From Colias croceus (taxonomy: Eukaryota; Arthropoda; Insecta; Lepidoptera; Pieridae): a DNA stretch of 64,000 nucleotides. The stretch lies in the NCBI RefSeq assembly GCF_905220415.1, contig NC_059551.1, positions 6,272,001-6,336,000 of the forward strand. Direction: 5' to 3'. The notes beneath the pieces were generated by a model. That model was not told the origin of the DNA. It did not search any database and saw nothing but the letters and a program-made list of their open reading frames with translations. Below, one piece after another: positions 46,659 through 59,619 of the stretch. Each line of letters starts with the position of its first letter. Positions within the stretch are counted from its first letter, which is position 1. Position numbers and translations under genes: made by a program.

Positions 46659-47490
46659 GGTAAACCAGAATCTGATGGCAATTAGGGAAATCAAAATTTT
46701 GAGTGTGCAACCCTAGGGAAAATGGACTGAACGATCTTGATACTGCTTATTTTTTATTTTGTCCTCAACATCATTAGTCACATTACATAAGTGCACAATA
46801 CTGTACTTAATAATGAGATATCCACTTAATATTATGTAGGTACATACTTACATGTATAATATACATATTACTTTTATCTATGTAATACATATTACATATT
46901 ATTTACACATACCTATATTTGTATATTCATTATCATTATGTCATGTAAAAATATGCATGTAATGATAATGCAGATCAAAACTAGATAATGCTAATAATTT
47001 TTTTATAAAATAAATAAAAACTATGCTTATTTTCGTAAGTATTAACAGATAAACACAATATCAAATTGACTTAGACAGCTTGGACTTGACGAATAGCCGT
47101 ATTGGAAACTCTTGTAATAAGTTTTCATAAAATTATGTTGTAATCAACAAACAATATTATAGTTACCTACTTATAATATTTTTAATTTTAAGTATCAAAA
47201 CGGGTAAGTCCAATTTACTAATAAAATATTCAAAATTGAAAATTGTGATGTGTTTGACCCTTCTTCATCGAATGTTTTTCCATACACATTATAAATAACA
47301 TCTCTTGCTTGTGATCGCAGCGGCTTTTTCGACATTTTCGAAGATTTTTTAGACAAAATCCTAAAAATTATTCATTAATTCCAAAGAAGACAAATAATTT
47401 GACAACCAATTTGATAGTTGTCAAATAACATTGCCATATGAAAATCTTTTATTTCTTAATTATAAATATGCCATCAGATTCTGGTAGACC
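46659..47490 (-). mobile_element. Terminal-inverted-repeat transposon, Tc1/mariner-like
   Basis: Left end GGTAAACCAGAATCTGATGG (46659 on) and right end (to 47490) are inverted copies with two mismatches over 22 bp. Both are bordered by TATA, compatible with a TA target duplication. On the minus strand a frame at 47195-47335 starts MSKKPLRSQARDVIYNVY, which resembles the N-terminus of DDE transposases of this general group, but it stops after 46 residues. An 832-bp non-autonomous relic. Confidence 0.6.
47195..47335 (-). pseudogene. Transposase N-terminal fragment
   Basis: 46 residues beginning MSKKPLRSQARDVIYNVYGK. The 'KPLRSQAR..IYNVY' pattern recurs at the start of insect DDE-type transposon proteins I have seen. 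Nothing of the catalytic core remains. Confidence 0.4.
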
Positions 47491-47512
47491 TATACAAATC
47501 CACACAAACCGT

Positions 47513-47897
47513 AAGGCCCTTCTCCCATTTCGATACTTCTAGAATACGATACTCGAGTAGAATACTAGTTAGATATTTGCTCGCTGCCCGATGCTCGCAT
47601 ATTAAGCGACTGAAAAATGACTAAATTCATCATTATTGTGCCTCGTTTTTGTAGACGGACGCTATGTCGAGCGATTCCAGTGACGATGTAAAAGTAGGAT
47701 GTACTGGATTCATCCATATATTGAAAGAAACATAAGTAAATTGTAGAGTTTTTATAGCCGCACGAGAACTACAACATGATGATAAGAATTTTTTATCTTT
47801 CTTCCTGAGAGATACGCGCGAAACGCGACGCAAAAACGACCACCTATACTAGTCGCGGACGTATAGGATACCGGTAGCGTAATGGGAGAAGGGCCTT
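47513..47897. mobile_element. Small element with 17-bp perfect inverted ends
   Basis: AAGGCCCTTCTCCCATT at 47513-47529 is exactly complemented at 47881-47897. The 385-bp span has no coding frame of note. It looks like a MITE, but the flanks show no clear target duplication. Confidence 0.5.
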
Positions 47898-48620
47898 CGA
47901 GATCTTGTCGAGATCAAACGTCAGTATCATAACGATTGACAATGTCAAATAATAATTTGTTTTGACAATATTCGAATGTGTTGCAAAGAAATGATTTTCC
48001 AAATCCATGAAATCTATATTTTATTTATTTTTCATATATCTACGGAATTGAAATAATGATGTTATTAATTTAGATAAAAATGCATTGCTACAAGGCTATT
48101 ATTATATAAATATTTTGACGCATAACGGAAAGTTTTGTGAAGAATAAAAATTATAAACAAATATGTATCCATTGTATGCTTCCATCAAATTGGGGAGAGG
48201 TATTAAGCGACATCATTTTCATTGCTGAAGACGGGTCTATAAATAAGTTATCGGTAATTACCGACTAATTTGTACAGACTACAGGGGCAGATCTCCATCA
48301 ATATCAAAAGACATTTATTTATGTGTATAACTAATTTGAAACATTGGTACAAAAATTTTAAGCTTTAATTAAAATGTATTTACAATATTTTGAGTAAATA
48401 TGAGTTTGTTTCGAAGACTCTGTTAAAGGAAAATAAAAGCTCTACCATTTTAAAGGTATCGAAAAACGGACAGGGATGTAGGATCAGTCAAATTATCTTT
48501 GATTTGATACCTAAAAATGAATAGTAATAAATTTAAATGTATATATTTTCATCTCATAATTATTTCAATATTCCTTGATTAAACAGCAGAACACGTCATA
48601 GAATATGAAGTATCTACCAA
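47898..48620. other. Intergenic, no gene supported
   Basis: AT-rich sequence, nothing recognised. Confidence 0.5.
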
Positions 48621-48784
48621 TCTATACTATAATATTATAAAGCTGAAGAGTTTGTTTGTTTGAACGCGCTAATCTCGGGAACTACTGGTCCGATTTGAAA
48701 AATTCTTTCGGTGTTAGATAGCCCATTTAAGGAAGGCTATAGGCTATATATCATCACGCTAAGACCAACAGGAGCGGAGCAATG
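48621..48784 (+). mobile_element. Short Helitron, 3'-truncated
   Basis: Starts TCTATACTATAATATTATAA and contains 'cgggaactactggtccgatt' and 'ttcggtgttagatagccc', as in the complete copy at 51084. The 3' hairpin and CTAG end are missing; similarity stops near 'ggagcaatg'. Confidence 0.7.
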
Positions 48785-49747
48785 TTTCCTAAGTGCGTTC
48801 GAAAAGATTGCTCTAGCTCTATGTTCGTTTGATGTAAATGCACCGTTATATTACAATATGAAAAAATTTGAAGTAAAGGAATTTTAACATATTATTATTA
48901 TTGGGAAACTTGGAAGCCACTTGAAACCTATTACTGGTAGCAACAAGCAAGGTTAGAAACCATCACGTACACATTTATTATAATAGTTTTAGGAATAACA
49001 CATTATTCATTGAACTACGAATAACCTCAATCAGTGAACCATCGCACGTGCCTGATTTAGGCGAGCCGCGAGTGTCAAGGATGATTTAAATTGAAATTTT
49101 AATACAAAGAATATTTTGGATTACATTACAATAATTTGATTTGATAATGGAATTGAATCGAAAATAAAATAATTATGTTTAATGGATTTTTTTAGCACGC
49201 ATGTGAAATACATACCTACCTTACATACCTTAGCCTTAAGCTTAGCCTACATCACAAGTCACAACCTACCTACTTTGTGACTTGCAAACGTGGTGGAAGG
49301 AAAAGAATTTTTTTTACAAGAAAGATGACGACTCCCTTTATATATATTGATTTTATGTATAGTATGTTTATTCTAAAAGTACTAGGTAAATAGGTAATTA
49401 ATTGCTAAGCCACTAAATCATTAAGTTTTAACAACAGATATGTGGCTAAAACAATTCCATATATTATCATGTTGTGGTTTGTAAGTGACTGTAAATATAA
49501 TAAAAACAAGAGATAAACGGACAATAAAATGATCCAATACCTACATCTGTCTTAATGATCTACAATCAATGTTTTTAAACAATTATACATTAATCTGACA
49601 CGAAAATGACAGCAATCCTCAAGGTTAAGAACAATACGGAACTGAATACAATATTATAAATTAATTATGGACTGTTTAATTTGATTTTATTGCGGAGAAT
49701 TTAGTGGCGTTTAGGTGTAAAAAAATTCATTGTTTGTTTCGGTATAA
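48785..49747. other. Intergenic, no gene supported
   Basis: AT-rich sequence, nothing recognised. Confidence 0.5.
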
Positions 49748-50309
49748 TTCAGGATACATCGCCCATTTTTGCAAGTGACTACTATCAAGCTAATTTTCCG
49801 TTTGTAGCTTTATTTTGATGAGACGCCCAATAATTTCGTGTACGAAAGTCTCGATTGTGGTAGCTAACAGAGATAACAAGGATAAAAAATTTTGATTTGA
49901 TGGTTCTCAAATATTTATTACTAACTGAATTTTTTTTTGTTCAATCTCAAGATAATTACCTAAATTATTCGAAAAAATATTTGTCCTACAAAATCTATGG
50001 TTTATTCAAAGAGTCCCCCTTTCCAAAGTGTATCGATAACGAGGTCATCATAATTGATTACTAACAAGCTGATTTTTTTGTTTTCACTTAGTTAATGTTT
50101 ATATAATTCAACAGACATATTGTCCTACAGATTGCGTAATAAATATTTGAGAACCATCAAATCAAAAAAATTTATCCTTGTTATCTCTGTTAGCTACCAC
50201 AATCGAGAGTTTCGTACACGAAATTATTCGGTGTCTCATCAAAATAAAGCTACAAACGGAAAATCAGCTTGATAGTAGTCACTTGCAAAAATGGGCGATG
50301 TATCCTGAA
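49748..50309. mobile_element. MITE-like element with about 175-bp inverted arms
   Basis: The left arm from 49748 (TTCAGGATACATCGCCCATT) is complemented by the right arm ending at 50309, with a few small differences. The arms cover about 49748-49925 and 50130-50309. The central 200 bp are unique and AT-rich. No coding frame; no clear target duplication. Confidence 0.7.
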
Positions 50310-50953
50310 CTAATTGTTCGCTTGCCTCGCGATCTGATTTAAAAATACATTGGTGAAAAGTCTCTTACAAGTCTCAGTCTGATGGTTAATATTAATTAAT
50401 TTAGGTACCTACTATTCGACATAAAAATTTAAAATAAAATGTATAGGTATCTATTATTCTGATCGTATAGTTATAGAATTTATTTTATTTCTGGATCATA
50501 TTTTGTTCTTATAAATACTAAGTAGGTACATTAAATAATACCTACCTTGCTTAATTCGGTGTAAAACCTAGTATCCTTAAAACCACCTTGAAATAACAAC
50601 TAGAGCAATATAGATCTTATAAAAATGCTGTATAATTATGAGTTAGCATGATTGTAAACAAAACAAGAGTAATAACTAATAATGCTTTATGTGCTTATTC
50701 AATGCCCAGTGACACAGTTATATTCAATAGACAAGTTAAAAGTTATTATTATAAAATTTATTATTTACTTTATGTGCAATACACATTAATTTATTATGTA
50801 CTCAATTCGATCTTGATACAACACTTTTGAATAAATTTTTCTCATAACTTTAAAATTCGGCAACTTGGCCAACTTTTTTTCAGCTAAACACTCTGGCTAA
50901 ACCCTAATTCTTGTGCCGGTGTAGAAATTGTTTAAATAGTTACATTGTTTGAC
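50310..50953. other. Intergenic, no gene supported
   Basis: AT-rich sequence, nothing recognised. Confidence 0.5.
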
Positions 50954-51430
50954 TGACCGGTTGGCTTGGTTGTCAGTGGCCCTGCCTTCCGAGTCAGAGG
51001 TCGTGGGTTCGACTCCCACCCGGGGCAAATATTTGTGTGATGAACGAAGATGTGAAGATGTTTGCTCTGTGTCTGGGTGTTAATCTATACTTACTAATAT
51101 TATAAAGCTGAAGAGTTTGTTTGTTTGTTTGTTTGAACGCACTAATCTCGGGAACTACTGGTCCGATTTGAAAAATTCTTTCGGTGTTAGATAGCCCATT
51201 TATCGAGGAAGATTTATAGGCTATATTTTATCACGCTACGGGCAACAGGAGTGGAGCCACGGGAGTGAAACCGCGCGGAGCAGCTAGTTATCTATATAAG
51301 TATTTATTTAAAATTATATATATATATTATATATGTATGTTTATCAGCCATCTGGTTACCATAACACAAGCGAAAGCTTAGTATGGGATCAGATCGTGCC
51401 GTGTGTGAAAATAATTGTCCTGAAATATTA
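50954..51430 (+). repeat. tRNA-derived SINE split by a Helitron
   Basis: The first 75 bp look like a tRNA: a box A-like TGGCTTGGTTGTC and a box B GGTCGTGGGTTCGACTCCC, then GGGGCA. The body ends with 'gggatcagatcgtgccgtg' and an A-rich tail. It is not a tRNA gene, because the arm pairing is poor and a long SINE body follows. The SINE is interrupted at 51084-51287. Confidence 0.75.
51084..51287 (+). mobile_element. Short Helitron nested in a SINE
   Basis: Starts TCTATACTTACTAATATTAT and ends CAGCTAG, with a host A before and T after. That fits Helitron rules (5' TC, 3' CTRR, insertion between A and T, no duplication). A GC-rich segment 'accgcgcgg' precedes the 3' end as the usual hairpin. Removing it restores the SINE text 'gttaa|ttatctatataag'. 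About 204 bp, non-coding. Confidence 0.85.
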
Positions 51431-52078
51431 AAAAAAAAATTAAAAAAATTAAAGTATTTTATATTTGGTATATTAGATTAATAAATATTAGAGTAAGATT
51501 GTTTGTTATATTATAATGTATAAATTCACATTTTAACGATAACTCCTCTTGATACATCATTGATATAATTTCACCCTACTCATTTTGTTAACCTCGGATG
51601 GCGTATCAGTCTTCTTTTCTTTTATGCAATTATTTTGTTTGATCTCAATAAAAGCGACTCCATTCATTGATGCATATTGTTATGACAGCATAACAAACAC
51701 GAGCCCAAATGTAATGCACGATCAAATTTTACGTAATACTTGATAGGGATCTCAGGGTCCCGACAAAGACAGACGATTTAAATTACTTCGCAATGACTGT
51801 GCACCTCCGGTAAATTTATTTTCGCAATACATTTCATTTATTTGAGGTTAATTAACATTTTATGTTACGTCGTCAACAAATACGGGCAAGAAGCAATCTA
51901 AATTGAAACGTTTGTTGTATAACATTAAGATGGCGCTGCTTAAATTAAAGTTACGGTTATTATGAATAATTATTAAAGAATGGTATTGAAACTTATGCGA
52001 GTACGTACAGCGTGTTTGAACTATACCGATAATGTTCAAAGACAGTAATATGAAAATGTTTATCAATATAGATGACTA
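51431..52078. other. Intergenic, no gene supported
   Basis: AT-rich sequence, nothing recognised. Confidence 0.5.
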
Positions 52079-52250
52079 GCTTACCGCCCGCGGCTTCGCC
52101 CGCTTTGTCTAAAACCTAAAAAAAATATATACTAAAACCTTCCTCTTGAATCACTCTATCTATTTAAAAAAAACGCATCAAAATCCGTTGCGTAGTTTGA
52201 AAGATTTAAGCATACAAAGGGACATAGGGACAGAGAAAACCTATGTAGTG
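52079..52250. repeat. Dispersed repeat, relative of the DHX36 intron block
   Basis: Starts 'ctagcttaccgcccgcgg' and carries 'gtctaaaacctaa', 'gcatcaaaatccgt', 'agggacag' and a 'tagtgatgataat' tail, in the same order as at 20521-20690. Confidence 0.6.
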
Positions 52251-52734
52251 ATGATAATAAGAGATAAAGGATGAACTACACAATATGTTTACATGTAGTG
52301 TTAGGGTGCGCTTCCACTATAGATATAAGAAGTATGTGTCCGTTACTACTGATGAAGGATAATGAAGAAGATAAGGATGGATGCTCGAGCTATCTGATGT
52401 ATCGTTTGTAGACTCCGCTCTGCACAGCTTAAATATGCTGCAGCTGTAATAAATTAAAATGCAACACATTATCCACAGCAACGTAGCATAGCAAATATTT
52501 GGTTGAAAAGCACCCTTATCACGTTCAGGTAATATCGTGTTGTTTTACGTATGTCTCAAAATTGTAAGTGATATAATTTATGAAATTTAATCTATTTAAA
52601 AGTGATCCAATCCAATGTAGAGTCAGGCGAAACTGGGGCAAAGGCTAGTTCCTTAGTTAGTGTCATTAAATAAAAAGCTGAAAAAAACCCAGTAAACGGG
52701 ATAATATCAATGGTTGTTTTCATTCAATAAGTTG

Positions 52735-52930
52735 AACAAACTCAAACATTTATTTATTCAATAAGACTTCTTCTAAAGGGCTTCCCTTTTGAATATATTA
52801 ATATATTTTATTATTATAAAAAAATATTAATATATTTTATATATTAATATATTTTTAACATTTACCACCCATTTGGAAAGCAGTATCTATAGAGAAGAAC
52901 CGGCTAGAAACTCCATAGTGGCTCTTTAAG
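52735..52930 (-). repeat. LINE 3'-end fragment
   Basis: Matches the LINE 3' part at 40055: 'catttatttattcaata', 'atttaccacccatttgg', 'aaagcagtatctatag', 'gaaactccatagtgg'. An AT-only segment with 'atattaatatattttat' repeats interrupts it at about 52795-52855. Confidence 0.6.
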
Positions 52931-54431
52931 CCTATTGCTTGCAAAATCTCGTTGCTTCCATCTACTATAATTTAATTTTTAAACTTAAGTGCCATCTAAG
53001 TGAAAGTACATTAACGATGACCAATTAGCGAAGATATATTAAGGACAATAAATAAAAGAGGTGCGTATTAAATAAATGCATTTCATTACATTCGCCGGCT
53101 GTGGCCAAATTGGACCATATGATTAATGGCGACGATATTTTATTCCATTAGTATCGAGTATTAATTTCGAACTACTGTTATATGACATTATTGAAGTTAA
53201 TACGACCAATATGGGGATTGTTTATGATATATTGTTATAAATAGTGCAATACTCGTAAACTTTCTCGTTATCTTCAATAAAAAAGGGAAACGATATGTTA
53301 ATTTAGATATCATTCCATACGAAACTGCATGGTAAAACGGCCCAGCAGTTGCAGCATTATTAAGATCGATCTACAATACTAGCAGCAAACATATAATAGA
53401 TAGGTATATCAAAAATTACCTATATATGTATATAGACTATAGATATGTAGTTTGAATATGCTATTCTGGTAGTATTCTAATATCATACATAGATTATTTC
53501 TAGACAATTACATCTGCCTACTGATATAAACGAATCGGCTTAAATATCCGTTCTTGGATAATTGGTATCCAGTTTGCAATTACAAGAGACTTTTCGAATT
53601 AAAGTATTATCGGTCAATCGTCCCATACATTTAAAGCAAATTAATCACTGTGGGAAACCACTCCTATGTAATTTATCACTTACGTTTTTGAAACGCCGAA
53701 AACCCACTTAATACTTTCAAGGAATTTTTTCCAAACGAAATGTTTATACACAAAATGCAATTATTTCATACTGAATTCAAAGTAGGTAACCTCCGTTTAG
53801 TATTTGTAAATAATTTTAAAATAAACGTAGATATATGATATTTAATACCGATCTAATCAGGATTAAGTTCAGTCATTACGTTCGATATTAAATCCAATAA
53901 TTGTATTTGAAATAATGACCATCAAATATATTCTGAGCGTAAAGCACAGACAACATCTAGTGACCGCAGTCGTAAAGGGCATCATGAATTATACTAATGC
54001 TCGATATAGCAGAGACCAGAGAGAATAAAGGAGTTGTCGGTTATCTACGGAATTCGGTTCGCGCAGGCGCTGTGACTCACGCTAGCGGCCACACCTGACG
54101 ATAGCAGCCCTTGTCAAATACCAGCTAGACTCAACATTGAAGTACCTAGGAAAGGTGCGGCTCTTCGAAATTCGATTCAATAAACTGAATACAATTTGAA
54201 TAATTTTAGAGAAAGGGGCAGTTTGAAACAAGTGTCAATAGACATAAATATTTTTCAATAGGTTCGTTACATTTAAAACTGAAATGACGACTTTCCATTG
54301 ATAAAAAAGTATAGGATCTAAGAGCAACTAGGAAGATATTATAGAGTTATTCTATTCTTCGCTAAAAGTATCAATTGAATTGAGAGAGGGTAAAATATTT
54401 TTTTATATTATTTAATAATGAATATAATAGA
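52931..54431. other. Intergenic, no gene supported
   Basis: AT-rich, with one GC-richer patch near 54050-54110. No frame with a recognisable domain. Confidence 0.5.
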
Positions 54432-54637
54432 CTAGCTGTTCCCCGCGGGTTCACCCGCATTGCTCCGCTCCTGTTAGTCTTAGCGTGATGATAATATATA
54501 TCCTATAACCTTCCTCGATAAATGGGCTGTCTAACACCGAAGGAATTTTTCAAATCGGACCAGTAGTTCCCGAGATTAGTGCGTTCAAACAAACAAACAA
54601 ACAAACAAACTCTTCAGCTTTATAATATTAGTATAGA
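54432..54637 (-). mobile_element. Short Helitron, complete
   Basis: Minus-strand copy of the same family as at 51084. In its own orientation it starts TCTATACTAATATTATAAAG and ends CAGCTAG, with a host T after the 3' end. It contains a 'gtttgtttgtttg' tract and a GC-rich 3' hairpin. About 206 bp. Confidence 0.85.
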
Positions 54638-57600
54638 TAACAGTATTCAAACCTAAACACTCAAATATGTACATGACTACATGGAACACTTCACGCGCTA
54701 CGTAAATTTTCAGAACTATGACACAACCAGTTAAAAAAATATTGACAAAGTTTATAAACTTGCAATCTGTGATCCATCGATAAAAATTATATAATTTATT
54801 AAAAAATAATAACCGATCACAATCGATTACAATTCACGTACTGCGGTATTCGATTGGAAATAGAGCATAGAGCCATAGACTATAGTAAGCTTCGAATTGC
54901 GTAGGCTCTGACATTATTTCCTAACAATCAAAATTTCACATTCCATGTTTACAGAACGAAATGAGTTTTGCGGTCAAACAATTGACTGACATGGCGCTAC
55001 TAGATCGCTTTACACAGAATTTTGTTAAGCTCACTGCGAGATAGATCTTGCAATGTCGTTTTGTAATATTATTGACTATTACGGCATAACTTTGAAACGC
55101 GTAGCTTCAGATGTGGAGTAGCTACTGTATTGCAGAAAAAGAGCGTGATGTACCTAAATCTTTCACGTATTTAAGCTAGCCTTGTTTATTCTGACTAGGT
55201 TTAAATATTTTGAAGTTATATCACGCAGTTACCTCTATTAAAAATTTTGGGTTTTCCTGAAAACGAAAGAAAAAGTTTTGTGGTTAAGGTAGAATTTGTC
55301 AAGAGATAGACTGCATAATTTCAACCTTTGCAAATTAAAAATGATATAAATATTAAATTAAGATTATTAAATTACCTTGTTAAAAATAATATAATAATCT
55401 AACAAATAAATAAAGCATAGAATTGTAGTTCCTAACCTCTTTGTTTAAATAATTCCTGCAAAGTTGCCCACAATCTATTTTGATTAAATAAGTAGGCACG
55501 AAGCTTTTGTAACAAAACAACGCACGGCGAATAATTCAATTCTCAACATTGAACCACGATTTAGCAAATTAATTCAGTCTTAAATTCCTCTGTACCAAAC
55601 TGTGAACCTCTGACCTTTGCCGAGATCTAACTCAATTACATGTTCGATTACAGCGTCTTAATTAATTAATTAGAGTAAAACCGATGGGTTAATTAAGACA
55701 TGAGATGTTGCGCCTACGCTACATACCTATCGATGATTTATACCAGTTACTGTGTAATTAAGAATCTCACTCGATTCGAACAAAATACCATCCGAAATAG
55801 ATACGTCCATTCATTTTGTTACTTAATTCAATTAACCATGAAGAGAGTTTTTACTTGCGCTTGGATATTTAACATTTACCGTGTTGTGTGGCTGTGAAAA
55901 ACACGGATTATGTAACAGGTCTTGTGAGTTTTGTAATTAATATTAATTTTCATTTGTAATAAAGATTATTGATGTAACGTACGTTTGTAACATATTTCCT
56001 GGCTCCATATTATTATAATACTAAAACTTATTCTATCCACGTGTTAGTAGAGCGAGAAGCATTATATGTAGGTATATCCTTATCTAAGTGATGATTTTTA
56101 TATTTAATGTAATTGAAAACGTTTTGAAAACCATCTTGAAATCCATGGTTTAATTGTAATGTTAAACATTCATAATAACAAGGACTGGCGCTCCATATAT
56201 TTTTTAAATTAGCACTAAGCGCAATTTAAACACTTAAAGCTCTGGGAGATAATTAATGTGTTCAAACAAAAGGCTAACAAGGGTCACCAGGAAATCCTTG
56301 ACATTTATATTATGTTACACATTGATAGATTACTTTTTAAACTTTTCATACTTTTGTCCTCGATGAAGTTGGCCGGCGGCGCGCGTGGCTTGGCACTTGG
56401 TGATCTGTCTATAATAATGATTCGCGGTGATAATATATTATGGTTTCGCCGTTGATGGCTGCACGACGGAATTTCTAAAGTTGGAAGCGAGTGATTGAAT
56501 AATTATAAATGTATCATGCATAATTAATATCGTCAAGGTAAATTTCAAGACTGTTGTAGACGGTATATTTATTAATGTCTTCGTTAGTGTGTGACTCAGA
56601 GTTTTAAGTGCATGGAGGATATTTGTGTTTGCTAACTATTTTCCGACATATTATAATGTAGGTAGACTTATTATTTTATTTATTTAAATATCAATTGCGC
56701 CGGTACATATCGTTACCTACCTATAAGGTAATCCTAAAGTTAGTCGACAATAAAGTATTTTATTTATATTGTTTTCAGAATTCTCCTCAGTTTCCAGAGT
56801 CTATCAAAATCTTATTAAAGTTGTACGTACCTACATTTATTGTTGTAATTGATTAAAAATACTACTTTTGAATTCATTTTTCTTCAGCTACTAATGTAGA
56901 GTTCTAGAAATTCAGTGCTAATTATTAATAACTATGCGCAGTCATAAAAAGCAAGACGTCTTTACAATGAAGTATTTACAATCGTAAATATACAATCTTT
57001 AATACTGTTTGTTTGCTTATTTTAACTCTGAAACGCTTATTAGATTAAACAAATGAACGTCAAATATTCCAATATCACAAAGATTCCCGGAATCTTGGAT
57101 TCTTAATCTGATTGCAATCGATAAAATCAAAAATAGCGAGGCAACAATTAACGTGTATCAATAGAGTGCGCGTCAGGTCCAGCTGAAGAGATACTATCAA
57201 CGTCGGAGCCATTATTCTACTGCTTCGAGAGACTAATGGACTATCAGGGCAATAATTCAGCATCGGCTCATTGTCCGCGAATCGCATTCCCGCACTATCT
57301 GTAATTCTATGACAAATTTATTAAAGCTAAACAACGCTGCGGTGATTATTTTCCAAGTAATAATTAAAATTTGATTCGCTCAGTATCTTCAGCTTGATAC
57401 GCGTATCGTAATGATACTCGTAAAGTTATGATTAGTAAGTGTGAATGGGTATATCATAAACGCGTACTCAGCTATCGTGCACGTTATAACATTTACCATT
57501 ATACTTTACTATAATAGTTATATAGTACCATCTACAGATTCTATTATGTTGGAAAATTTAATGGTGATTCATTTTCTTTGAATCGTAAATAGATTGCAAG

Positions 57601-59447
57601 TTGTTTTTGTCTGATTGATTACAAACGATTGAAATACCTGTTTCGAGAGGTGCAAGGCCATTGAAAGTAATTAGCGAGGACCCAATAAGGTTTCCTCATC
57701 AAGGACATGGGCGGTCAGAAGCAATTAATTGATGCCGTGTCACCCTCACCATTAACCAAAAGCCTGTGGTTTTGCAAAACGGCTTCTGTAGTCTGTACTG
57801 ATACGGTTTCAAGTTTTTGGTTGTTTTTATTAAATTCCATAGCAAGGCTAACTTCGTACTATCCCCTTGTGACACGTTTTATGATGTACACTGTAAGGTT
57901 GTATGTAATTTAATAGGTACGTGATTGCTTGTTTTGTTTCAATGAAGTTTATTTTTTTTTATCAATTTTGAAGGGAAACTTCTTGAGGTGCTAGATTAAA
58001 ATTTCAAGGTCGCGTCCTGGCAATACCGTCACGACTCACGTCATGGAGTAAAGCAACGAATATGGTATCTTTTAATCTTGCCAAAGAAGTTTCACTTGTG
58101 ACACGTGTGCTCGGCACACACCCTATTTTATATATTTTTTTAATAAATCAAATATCAAAAATTTCTTAGTCAAACGGTGTTTATCATTATGAAAGCACTT
58201 ATTAAAATCAATATCAATTAATAGATACAATCTATTTTATAATTTGCGATTGAATCAAAAAGTGCATTAAATAACTGTTCCAATACTGATACAGAACAAC
58301 AGCATAGTTGAAAGCGTTACAATTCATATTACAATCAATCAATGAATACCCATTCAACACGCATAATGTGAAATGGAAAGTGCAAGGTGACCGAAATGAT
58401 ATGAGAAATAGCAAAAACGATGAACTAAGCGATACAATGCCTCCGCACAATTAGCCTCACTGAGTAGGAAATTGGCATTTGTCATCATAACAGGCAAAAA
58501 ACGATCACGAAGTTTATGCCGCGTGAAATTGGAGTTTTTTTTTATTGATCTCGAGTGACTGGTAGGTGATGGTACTAATTGTTGCATGTTAGAATTGGAA
58601 AGGATAAGGATATTATGCAAACGCTCTGTTGTTTTTTGTATTTTACCATAGTTAACGTTTGTAGGTAACTACACCTACATAATTACTAATTTGCATAGTA
58701 TTTAATTTTTAATATCGAATAGCATCATATATAATAATAATTAAAAACAATAAAAAACCAGACGTTAACTTTTAATATAATATCGTATTCTTCAAAAATT
58801 TTTCAAGTTGATGTTATTTGAAGTTGTATTGAACGTTCAACTAACGAAAGTAACTACTTTTGTGTTTTTATTGAACGTTATTGTGTTCGAGACTTATTTT
58901 TATTTATCTGTAGGTGTCAAGTTGCAAGAGGCAAGTGTTGCCAAAAATATTCTTCGAAAAGTCTTCCGTGTTTTCAAGGTCAGTGTTAGTCACAAAAAAA
59001 CTGTAACAAGGAAAAATGACAACTTTATTTGGAGATAATTGCGTTATAAAAAACATTAGCGTTTGAAAAATTCATACACATTGTTTGTTTTTTTTTATTT
59101 CTTCTCATTTAAATATGGAAGCACCAGCTTGTCTACATAATTCGTGCATAATTATTATTTTTTTCAAACGTTTCTGTGTATTTGAAATACGTCTGGAGTC
59201 CATACTTATAATTGTAGCAATTTTTATAACACACTTATTCAGCTACTCATTAGACTGCTTTAATAAAATTTAACTGTATCTTAAGAAAGAACATCAACTA
59301 CCGACGTAGGCCAGTTTCTCGGGAACTCAATTAAGACCGGAATATTGCTATAATTTGCGTAAAATTAGAGCTTTTCCACTAAAGTAATTTGTGGTAAGAA
59401 CAAATGAGAAATACGAGTACTTGCATCCTGCAACAATAAGTAATAAG
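54638..59447. other. Intergenic, no gene supported
   Basis: About 4.8 kb of AT-rich DNA. Open frames up to 88 codons exist, but none has a domain pattern, splice context or codon bias that would support a gene. Confidence 0.55.
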
Positions 59448-59619
59448 CCCCCCTAGCCAAGTGGTTTTCTGTTAGCGTAGCGTTCAATAGAATAGACTAC
59501 GAATGTATGAGATTGACGTAAGTTGTAGATAAACGTATCTACAGCATACGTCAATCTCATACATTCGTAGTCTATTCTATTGAACGCTACGCTAACAGAA
59601 AGCCACTTGGCTAGGGGGG
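59448..59619. repeat. 172-bp near-perfect hairpin
   Basis: Two 84-bp arms (59448-59531 and 59536-59619) are complementary with three mismatches and separated by only 4 bases (AACG). The ends begin CCCCCCTAGCCAAGTGG. Both sides are bordered by AAG, which may be a 3-bp target duplication or chance. Either a compact palindromic MITE or a source of double-stranded RNA if transcribed. Confidence 0.85.

Noticed and set aside
50957..51030. tRNA gene
   Set aside because: Box A and box B are present, but stem pairing is poor and a SINE body with an A-rich tail follows.
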